Origin: CAIRTT01 sp046075665
Lineage (GTDB): Bacteria > Armatimonadota > Armatimonadia > Armatimonadales > Armatimonadaceae
Direction: 5' to 3'
Assembly (NCBI GenBank): GCA_046075665.1
Contig: JBJTQN010000237.1
Span: 1-7,356, forward strand
DNA length: 7,356 nt
Part shown: piece by piece, positions 1-5,346 of the stretch
Layout: every line of letters starts with the position of its first letter
Numbering within the stretch: position 1 is the stretch's first letter
Notes under the pieces: model-generated
The model's input: only the letters and a program-made list of their open reading frames with translations
Told to the model about the DNA's origin: nothing
Databases searched by the model: none
Translations under genes and position numbers: made by a program

Positions 1-120
1 CCATTTACATTCAGTAGCATAAAGCTCACCGTTCGACCGGATGCGACAGCAGAGCAGAAGGAACGCCTCAACGCGCTCGCTGGCGTCGGGCTTAGGAGAG
101 CAACCGCGGCTGCAAAGTAA
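1..120 (+). CDS. C-terminal end of an unidentified protein (partial, 5' cut by window edge)
   Basis: Frame 1 is open from the first base to a TAA at 118-120 and encodes 39 residues, beginning PFTFSSIKLTVRPD and ending LRRATAAAK. The pattern (a beta-strand-like FSSIKLTV, then a charged helix-like EQKERLNALAG, then a short basic, Ala-rich tail) looks like the end of a folded protein rather than random translation. I do not recognise the family. An OsmC-type C-terminus was considered, but the usual Cys-Pro motif is absent. The gene runs tail-to-tail with the photolyase-family gene and overlaps its last 29 nt. No terminator hairpin is visible between them. Confidence is limited because only the tail is present. 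Confidence 0.45.
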   Translation, partial: PFTFSSIKLTVRPDATAEQKERLNALAGVGLRRATAAAK

Positions 121-1381
121 GGACATCGTCCTCGACCACTTTCCACCACTTCATAAAGCGGTTGGGGACTGGTCCGTCGTCCGGCACGAACCGGGGAGGA
201 GTGATTGCATTTACTGCAATGCCTTTCGCTTCAATATCGGCACAGATTTCCGCAAACCTGCCTGACGGTGTCATCGTCGTCGCGATGCGCTTACAGCTAT
301 CAATCGATGTCAGGACGTCCGCGGGGTCTCCCACAACAATCCGACCGCCCGCAGGGTGGCGTCCAAATGCTTCGGAAACGCTTTCATAGAGGAAGGCGAA
401 TCGCTTGAGCGAGATCTTCCTAGATGCAGCAAGCGTCGTATCCAGAATGAAAACTGCCGGAACATCCGGATAGCGGGCTAACGCTGCGTTTGCCGGCACA
501 TCGATGTGATCGCCATGAACCCAAACAACATCGGGATTTCCGCTGATTAGATCCTCGCCTTTTGATTCACCTGTTCGGACCATCGGTAATGGCCTTGCAA
601 ACTCTTTTGAAGGTGGAATATCGATGTAATCGCGAAACGGGCAGCTGCCATTGCGCGCGGATGGGCAACGTTTACAGTGGTCGCTGAATCGCTGCACATT
701 TCCCTGATCAAAGAGATAAGGTTTGTGACTGTACGTGCTGGCAATCCATTGCCACCCCAGAGAATTAGATGCAGGGTCTCCATCCAAAAGATGTTGCAAA
801 AACATCCTTGCACCATGCTGCCAGGCGACTTTTCGGTGATGGATGATGTACGATGCCACCCACATCCGCGCATGGTTGTACATATAGCCCGTCTCGCGGA
901 GCATATTGATGTTTTCATCCATGCAAGCAAGGCCGGTGGTTCCAAACCGGATGTCATCTGGAAGCGGGCGGTTACCCAGCTCAACTTTTGGCGATTCAAG
1001 GTTTGTGTGGGTGATGACATCGCCAAGCTGTGCGTAAACACGTTGGTAGTACTCACGCCATGCCAGCTCTTGAAGAAACTTGACGGGGGGATTCCCACCA
1101 GATTTCCGGATGGCAGCAGTTCGACACTCTGTAAGTGTGATGAGTCCATGGCGGATATACGGACCTAGAAGACTGACGCCAGAATCGGGACCAACAATGT
1201 TGCGTGTTCTCGCGTACGCCGAGACATCAAACGCTGCGAGTCGGCGAAGTCCTTCGGTTCGTCCGCCAAGCCATGGCGAAAGGTCATAGCCCGTGAATGG
1301 AAGCTGTTCACGGACATCCAAAAGGGTTTGCAACGTTTGCGAGCGTTCAGCGTTTGCAAGGGGAAGTTCAATGGGATGCAT
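92..1381 (-). CDS. Photolyase/cryptochrome-family flavoprotein with permuted domain order and a possible Fe-S site
   Basis: Encodes 429 residues from the ATG at 1381; a GTG codon lies directly before it, so the start could be one codon earlier. A GAGGA lies about 16 nt upstream. Residues ~30-250 form the helical FAD-binding domain of photolyases. Visible motifs are GPYIRHG (73-79), FLQELAWREYY (102-112), TGLACMD (149-155), TGYMYNHARMW, LLDGDPASNSLGWQWIAS (198-215) and SHKPYLF. The flavin-contacting Asn (N206) and two of the Trp-triad residues (W187, W210) are kept; no Trp occurs where the distal one is expected. Residues ~283-420 (WVHGDHIDVPANAAL, VPAVFILD, GDPADVL, RFMKWWK) resemble the antenna-binding Rossmann-like domain that normally comes first. 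C153, C236, C239 and C247 resemble the ligand spacing of FeS-type bacterial cryptochromes/photolyases. The likely role is light-driven DNA repair in the cytoplasm, or blue-light sensing. The family is certain; the substrate is not. Confidence 0.93.
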   Translation of the reverse strand: MHPIELPLANAERSQTLQTLLDVREQLPFTGYDLSPWLGGRTEGLRRLAAFDVSAYARTRNIVGPDSGVSLLGPYIRHGLITLTECRTAAIRKSGGNPPVKFLQELAWREYYQRVYAQLGDVITHTNLESPKVELGNRPLPDDIRFGTTGLACMDENINMLRETGYMYNHARMWVASYIIHHRKVAWQHGARMFLQHLLDGDPASNSLGWQWIASTYSHKPYLFDQGNVQRFSDHCKRCPSARNGSCPFRDYIDIPPSKEFARPLPMVRTGESKGEDLISGNPDVVWVHGDHIDVPANAALARYPDVPAVFILDTTLAASRKISLKRFAFLYESVSEAFGRHPAGGRIVVGDPADVLTSIDSCKRIATTMTPSGRFAEICADIEAKGIAVNAITPPRFVPDDGPVPNRFMKWWKVVEDDVLTLQPRLLS

Positions 1382-1554
1382 CACTGATGCTAAACCGTCC
1401 TCGCTGTGAAAGATTCCAAGTTTTCAACTCGATATTGAGGTTAGGTCTTCTGAGAACGGGGCGGTCGGTGAACTCCCCTCACATCCGTTGTGCTGGTAAC
1501 ATAGCCGGGTGTCCCCCTTGTGGGATGGATTCCCTTTTTGATGGAGCTTTGGTC
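1382..1554. promoter_or_regulatory. Divergent intergenic region with a candidate lysA leader
   Basis: This gap separates the minus-strand photolyase gene from lysA and must hold promoters for both. No convincing -35/-10 pair could be assigned. A short imperfect inverted repeat (AACTC at 1426-1430, GAGGTT at 1437-1442) is a possible operator. Further on, GGGG (1458-1461) can pair with CCCC (1475-1478), and CCC within 1513-1517 can pair with GGG at 1522-1524, giving a GC-rich, probably folded lysA 5' leader. I looked for the conserved cores of lysine riboswitches and T-boxes and did not find them. Confidence 0.3.
1543..1546 (+). promoter_or_regulatory. lysA ribosome binding site that decides the start
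   Basis: GGAG lies 8 nt before the ATG at 1555, which is ideal spacing. The frame stays open upstream to an ATG at 1297, but that codon lies inside the photolyase gene, and the extra residues do not resemble LysA. The alternative ATG at 1525 has no comparable site. Confidence 0.65.
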
Positions 1555-2886
1555 ATGCTATTAGGAACCCAGCGGGTCAACGATGACGGTCACCTCGAAA
1601 TTGGTGGCTGCGACACCGTTGAGCTGGCAACGACATTTGGTACCCCTCTTTACGTCGTGGATGAAGCACTGGTCCGCGAGAACTGCCGTAAGTACACGGA
1701 AGTGTTTGGCAAGCGTTACAAAGGGGATGTCCGGATTTCGTATGCATCCAAAGCATTCCTCGTGCAAGCCATTGCCGCGGTTGTCAATGAGGAAGGATTG
1801 GACATCGATGTCGCGAGTGGCGGTGAGCTCTACACTGCGCTTTCGGTGGGCTTCCCACCCGAAAACATCCTGTATCACGGGAATTACAAGTCGGATGAAG
1901 AAATCGAGCTTGGCATATCCAAGGGTGTTGGCCGCTTTGTCGTCGACAATCCGCACGAGCTGCGGCGCCTCTCCCGTATCGCCACCGTACACGGAATTGT
2001 GCAGCCGATTCTGATTCGAGTGACACCAGGGATCGATCCGCACACCCACCGCCGTATCCGTACCGGTCAGGAAGACTCCAAGTTTGGCATCAATGTCTCC
2101 GATGGCTCAGCACTTGAAGCGATCAAAGAAGCGTTGACACTGCCTGGGATTGACCTTCGAGGTATCCACTGCCATGTCGGGTCTCAGCTGCTCGATACGC
2201 AGTCCCATACAGATGCCATCGATGTCATGGTTGAGTTCCTCGCGACTGTAAAGTCCGAGACAGGAAAGTCGCTTCCTGAGCTGGATCTTGGTGGCGGACT
2301 TGGCGTGCGTTATCTGGAGCACCACGCACCACCATCCTACGAAGAATTCGCCGAGACGCTTTGTTCTGCCCTTGATGCGGCATTTGAGAAATATGGCATC
2401 GATACGCCTGCGCTGCTCCTAGAGCCGGGTCGCTCGTTGGTTGCCGAAGCTGGTACGACGCTCTACACGGTTGGTCAGGCAAAGAAAGTCAATATTGTTG
2501 AGGAGCCCGGCACACGAACCTATGTTGCTGTGGATGGTGGGATGAGCGATAACCCTCGCCCACAGCTCTACGATGCGGTCTATCGCTGCCTCGTGGCAAA
2601 TCGTGCGGACCAGCCACGTGATCAAATCGTGACGGTCGCCGGAAAGCATTGTGAGACTGACATCCTGATTTGGAATACACCAACGGGTGCCATTGGTGAA
2701 GGGGATATCCTCGCAGTACAAACCACCGGTGCATACAATCACGCGATGGCGAGCAATTACAACCGCTTCCGCCGACCAGCAGTGGTTTTTGTGCAAAATG
2801 GCAATGCGGATGTTGTTTATCAGCGCGAGACGCTGGATGACATGCTACGTCAGGACCGCCTCCCGGTGCGCCTTCAGGCCAAGTAA
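1555..2886 (+). CDS. lysA: Diaminopimelate decarboxylase
   Basis: A PLP enzyme that decarboxylates meso-2,6-diaminopimelate to L-lysine, the last step of the diaminopimelate branch, in the cytoplasm. The 443 residues match the family's usual length. Visible motifs of the alanine-racemase-like barrel and C-terminal domain, in order, are YASKA with the Schiff-base lysine K66, DVASGGEL (85-92), HGNYKS (108-113), HCHVGSQ (205-211), the phosphate-binding glycine loop LGGGLG (245-250), EPGRSLV (290-296), VDGGMSDNPRP (326-336), GKHCET (363-368) with the conserved active-site Cys (C366), and GAYNHAMASNYN (392-403) with the substrate-side Tyr. The start is the ATG with a GGAG 8 nt upstream. The gene stands alone: it is divergent from the photolyase gene and closed by its own terminator. 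No other lysine gene is in the window. Confidence 0.97.
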   Translation: MLLGTQRVNDDGHLEIGGCDTVELATTFGTPLYVVDEALVRENCRKYTEVFGKRYKGDVRISYASKAFLVQAIAAVVNEEGLDIDVASGGELYTALSVGFPPENILYHGNYKSDEEIELGISKGVGRFVVDNPHELRRLSRIATVHGIVQPILIRVTPGIDPHTHRRIRTGQEDSKFGINVSDGSALEAIKEALTLPGIDLRGIHCHVGSQLLDTQSHTDAIDVMVEFLATVKSETGKSLPELDLGGGLGVRYLEHHAPPSYEEFAETLCSALDAAFEKYGIDTPALLLEPGRSLVAEAGTTLYTVGQAKKVNIVEEPGTRTYVAVDGGMSDNPRPQLYDAVYRCLVANRADQPRDQIVTVAGKHCETDILIWNTPTGAIGEGDILAVQTTGAYNHAMASNYNRFRRPAVVFVQNGNADVVYQRETLDDMLRQDRLPVRLQAK

Positions 2887-2910
2887 TTTCGTAACAAGCG
2901 CACGTGGTTC

Positions 2911-2950
2911 AAGCCCGACGTTGTAGTGAGGTCGGGCTTATTGTTTGTCT
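2911..2950 (+). terminator. Intrinsic terminator of lysA
   Basis: AAGCCCGAC (2911-2919) pairs perfectly with GTCGGGCTT (2931-2939) to give a 9-bp GC-rich stem with an 11-nt loop. A T-rich tail (TTGTTTGTCT) follows, starting one base later. It lies 24 nt past the lysA stop codon. Confidence 0.88.
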
Positions 2951-2969
2951 GATGTCACAAGAGGTGAAC

Positions 2970-3083
2970 ATGGTGCGATTCAGACGTGTGGTTGTCACCC
3001 TCCACGACGTTTGGCCTATTTTCAACATTTTCTTTGCATTTTGTGTCACACCCACACGCCAGCCCGCGATTGGGAGTTGTTAG
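2970..3083 (+). CDS. Possible small ORF upstream of the acidic-protein gene
   Basis: An ATG at 2970 is preceded by GAGGTG (2961-2966), a good ribosome binding site though only 3 nt away. It opens a 37-codon frame beginning MVRFRRVVVTLHD and ending PAIGSC at a TAG (3081-3083). The middle (VWPIFNIFFAFCV) is hydrophobic and follows a basic start, as in small membrane peptides or leader peptides. The stop codon falls in the loop of a hairpin in the leader of the next gene. I know of no family. It could be chance, and only the ribosome binding site and its position argue for translation. Confidence 0.25.
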   Translation: MVRFRRVVVTLHDVWPIFNIFFAFCVTPTRQPAIGSC

Positions 3084-3134
3084 CAACCAAATAGCTCCCG
3101 CATTATCGCAAACTGGGATGCTAACGAGAATCCC
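3066..3134 (+). promoter_or_regulatory. Nested hairpins in the leader of the acidic-protein gene
   Basis: Two structures are visible. In the first, an outer GCGAT/ATCGC pairing (3066-3070 with 3105-3109) encloses GGGAGTT/AGCTCCC (3072-3078 with 3093-3099, one G-T pair). Alternatively, GTTG/CAAC (3076-3079 with 3084-3087) forms inside it. In the second, GGGAT/ATCCC (3115-3119 with 3130-3134) has a 10-nt loop and ends 2 nt before the GGAG ribosome binding site (3137-3140). The CTCC at 3095-3098 is also complementary to that GGAG, so alternative folds that hide or expose the start of the next gene are possible. No known riboswitch class was recognised. Confidence 0.35.
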
Positions 3135-3146
3135 TTGGAGTAATAA

Positions 3147-3704
3147 ATGTCAGATATTGATAACAATGATGATTCGATGATACAAGATTTCAATTATGAA
3201 CGAGCGCAATCAATGCTTGAGGAAACTTACAACACTGAAGCGGCCCCCGGGTGCTGGGGCTACTACAGCTTTTCGGATGCTCCTCCAGGGATGTGTGGCG
3301 GTGGAATGGGTGGATTCACGTGGTTCCGTAATCAGGAATCGCTGCTGACATTCTTCGAAGGCGCCCTCCCCCATATCGCCAGTACGTGGCTTGATTACGA
3401 TGCGCTCGAAGCACCATTCGCTGAGTTTGGAGAAAACCTACGTGCAGATTGGAACGCCCTTAACGATGTTCTTCTCGATACCAACATCTTACTAAAAGGC
3501 TGGGAGCAAATATTGTGGATGGGGTCCTTTGAGGAGCTAACATCCGGTGAAAGCGCATTCGCCTGTGAGCTGCGTTCCTGGTTCCGGGAATTTATCTTTG
3601 ATGAAGACACAGATGGAGACACTATGGACGTCTTCTCGACGGAGCCGCTTCCGCAGGAGCTTTGGGAGCTATTTTCACAGGAAATGTATAACCGAGGTCT
3701 TTGA
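3147..3704 (+). CDS. Unknown very acidic, tryptophan-rich protein
   Basis: Encodes 185 residues of unknown function. The start is supported by GGAG 6 nt upstream. The protein carries 36 Asp/Glu against 7 Lys/Arg and has 8 Trp. Features in order are an acidic polar N-terminus (SDIDNNDDS), a motif CWGYYSFSDAPP (36-47), a glycine-rich turn GMCGGGMGGF (48-57) followed by WFRNQESLLTFFEG, amphipathic helical stretches through ~residue 150, and an acidic segment DEDTDGDTMD (152-161). There is no signal peptide or membrane segment, so it is probably cytoplasmic. Size, acidity and the mixed hydrophobic core are reminiscent of immunity or adaptor-type proteins, but no family can be named. The gene appears to be on its own: a terminator precedes it and a convergent gene starts 11 nt after its stop. 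Coding quality is convincing; function is not assigned. Confidence 0.82.
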   Translation: MSDIDNNDDSMIQDFNYERAQSMLEETYNTEAAPGCWGYYSFSDAPPGMCGGGMGGFTWFRNQESLLTFFEGALPHIASTWLDYDALEAPFAEFGENLRADWNALNDVLLDTNILLKGWEQILWMGSFEELTSGESAFACELRSWFREFIFDEDTDGDTMDVFSTEPLPQELWELFSQEMYNRGL

Positions 3705-3715
3705 TCCGGATTGGA

Positions 3716-4543
3716 TTATCCCCAGCGAACCGATGTCATCGTGAGCGAACCGCCAACGGCGCTATCCGAGAAGAACTGTGGTTCTTCCGTTGGAAGCGTT
3801 GCACCCAGTGTGTACAGCACTGGCCAGTAATGGTCAGGTGTCGGCACGGCAAGCTTTTGCGCAGCATTGAATCCGATTATGTTCGTGAGATTATCGATAT
3901 CGCGTGATGCAAGCCCTGCCTTGAAACATGTATTGGCTTCTGTCGCCCAAGGAAATGCATATCCAGGATCCGATACATGATCCCACGCAATCATCCCGAG
4001 GTTATGGACAAGATTGCCGCTACCAAGGATGAGAACCCCATGCTCACGCAGGGCCTGAAGTTGATGCCCTAGCTCCAAATGAAAAGTCCCCGGTTGGTGA
4101 TAATCGATGGAGAGCTGAACATTGGGAATGTTTGCCGATGGGTACATTTGTCGGAGGACGGACCAAGCGCCGTGATCGAGTCCCCAATCATGGTCGGCGT
4201 GCACAGCTGTCGTGGAAATTAACGCACGGGTGGCATCCGCGATGTCGGGTGCGCCGGGAGCCGGATATTCAATGCTGAACAGCTCACGGGGGAAGCCTTG
4301 GAAGTCATGGATTATCCTCGGATGCATCATTGATGTCATGGCAGTCCCGCGTGTCAGCCAGTGCGCAGAAATGCAGAGGACTGCCGTTGGTTCAGGCAGC
4401 TCGCTACCGAGCTGTTTCCACTCATCGGTCCATAAATTCGTTTCGATTGCATTCATAGGACTGCCATGTCCCATGAAGAGCACTGGCATCCGATCCGACT
4501 TTGGCAAGCTACCGAGCGAGGTCAACGTTCCATCTACTGACAT
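3716..4543 (-). CDS. ygiD: YgiD/DODA-type class III extradiol ring-cleavage dioxygenase
   Basis: Encodes 275 residues from the ATG at 4543. An upstream in-frame TTG (4549) has GGA 5 nt before it and is a possible alternative start. The family (4,5-DOPA extradiol dioxygenase-like, related to LigB) opens catechol-type rings. In E. coli YgiD the metal is held by H22, H57, H177 and H234. Here the matching residues are H26 (MGHGSP), H61 (ISAHW), H180 (GSGNLVHNLG) and H238 (TPDHYWP). The expected active-site His is also present in LDHGAW (H124). YPAPGAP (93-99) is another family hallmark. Length is normal and no signal peptide is seen, so it is cytoplasmic. The physiological substrate cannot be told from sequence, and no aromatic-degradation genes are nearby. 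It follows the superoxide dismutase gene on the same strand, but a strong terminator lies between, so it probably has its own promoter in the ~38 nt before the start. Confidence 0.92.
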   Translation of the reverse strand: MSVDGTLTSLGSLPKSDRMPVLFMGHGSPMNAIETNLWTDEWKQLGSELPEPTAVLCISAHWLTRGTAMTSMMHPRIIHDFQGFPRELFSIEYPAPGAPDIADATRALISTTAVHADHDWGLDHGAWSVLRQMYPSANIPNVQLSIDYHQPGTFHLELGHQLQALREHGVLILGSGNLVHNLGMIAWDHVSDPGYAFPWATEANTCFKAGLASRDIDNLTNIIGFNAAQKLAVPTPDHYWPVLYTLGATLPTEEPQFFSDSAVGGSLTMTSVRWG

Positions 4544-4581
4544 CTTCAATTATTTCCAGTCCGATGTATCACCCGGGACGC

Positions 4582-4615
4582 AAAACGAAAATGGCTCCTG
4601 ACACTTCAGGAGCCA
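4582..4615 (-). terminator. Intrinsic terminator of the phosphatase-dismutase unit
   Basis: A perfect 10-bp stem (TGGCTCCTGA at 4592-4601 with TCAGGAGCCA at 4606-4615) with a 4-nt loop is followed, reading the minus strand, by TTTTCGTTTTG. It starts about 26 nt after the dismutase stop codon. On the plus strand no T-run follows, so it serves the minus strand. Confidence 0.92.
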
Positions 4616-4641
4616 CTGTTTCCGATGACTGGGTGGAGCGG

Positions 4642-5346
4642 TTATATGGCTGCCTTGAGCTGTGCGTTTACTGCATCCCAGTTCACAACATTCCACCAGG
4701 CCTTGAGGTAATCGGCACGCTTGTTCCGGTACTTCAGGTAGTAAGCATGTTCCCAGACATCGTTTCCGAGAATCGGCACTCCGCCATCCATATACGGGTT
4801 GTCCTGATTTGGGGTGCTAACAATCTCGAGCTTGCCGGCTTTCGTTTTAGCAAGCCATACCCAACCGGATCCAAACCGCTTGAGGCCGGCATCTTCAAAT
4901 GCTGCCTGAAATTTTTCGTAGGAACCAAAGGTACCGTTGATGGCATCAGCGATTGGACCCGTCGGTGCACCTGCCGTACCGGGCTTCATCTGTGCCCAGA
5001 ACATCGTGTGGTTCACGTGGCCACCGGCGTTGTTCCGTACAGCGGTCCGGATTTCCTCAGGAAGACGGTCGAGCTGCTTACAGAGACCTTCGGCACTTTG
5101 TACCTTGGAGAGAGCAGGAACCTTTGAAAGAGCTGCGTTCAGGTTGGTGACATAAGCTTGGTGATGTCGATCGTGGTGAATCTGCATCGTTTCGGCATCG
5201 ATATGCGGCTCAAGTGCTGCAAATGGATATGCCAGTGCTGGCAGTGTGAATGTACCCGTGGGAGTCTGTGCGGCAAAGCCCGCTCCGGCTACGCCTGCAA
5301 AAGGCATCGCTGCCAATCCCTGCAAAACTGAACGTCGTGAAATCAT
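4642..5346 (-). CDS. sodA: Tat-exported Mn-type superoxide dismutase
   Basis: Converts superoxide to oxygen and hydrogen peroxide. Encodes 234 residues: a Tat signal (SRRSVLQ at 3-9, then a hydrophobic Ala/Gly stretch, cleavage probably near A25/A26), then a complete Fe/Mn dismutase. Metal ligands by alignment to E. coli MnSOD are H57 (QIHHDRHHQAYV), H113 (GGHVNHTMFW), D196 and H200 (DVWEHAYY). The second-sphere glutamine sits in NQDNP (Q181), with Gly at 109 where Fe enzymes usually have Gln. This favours the Mn type, although cambialistic use cannot be excluded. The Tat signal implies export of a folded, metal-loaded enzyme to the periplasm or cell surface; most family members are cytoplasmic. 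The start codon immediately follows the stop of the upstream phosphatase gene, so translation is probably coupled. A strong terminator follows. Confidence 0.96.
   Translation of the reverse strand: MISRRSVLQGLAAMPFAGVAGAGFAAQTPTGTFTLPALAYPFAALEPHIDAETMQIHHDRHHQAYVTNLNAALSKVPALSKVQSAEGLCKQLDRLPEEIRTAVRNNAGGHVNHTMFWAQMKPGTAGAPTGPIADAINGTFGSYEKFQAAFEDAGLKRFGSGWVWLAKTKAGKLEIVSTPNQDNPYMDGGVPILGNDVWEHAYYLKYRNKRADYLKAWWNVVNWDAVNAQLKAAI

Noticed and set aside
83..94. AAGCCCGACG after the photolyase gene, the same string as the left arm of the lysA terminator
   Set aside because: No complementary arm follows on the minus strand, so it does not form a terminator; a ten-base match is likely chance.
547..1149. 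Minus-strand 200-codon frame inside the photolyase gene
   Set aside because: It is a shifted frame of a gene with complete photolyase motifs; no frameshift is needed to explain the gene.
1297..1554. In-frame upstream extension of lysA (86 extra codons)
   Set aside because: It overlaps the start of the photolyase gene, does not resemble LysA, and a well-spaced ribosome binding site supports the start at 1555.
1385..1554. Lysine, FMN, TPP or cobalamin riboswitch or T-box before lysA
   Set aside because: Short look-alike strings occur (CTGAGA, CGGTGAACTCC), but none of the full conserved cores is present.
2986..3180. 64-codon plus-strand frame across the acidic-protein leader
   Set aside because: It runs through the hairpins and into the next gene in another frame, with no good ribosome binding site; the 2970-3083 frame is the better small-ORF candidate.
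4501..5127. Plus-strand 208-codon open frame across the dismutase gene
   Set aside because: It is antisense to the well-supported dismutase and dioxygenase genes, crosses the terminator, and its translation has no recognisable domain.
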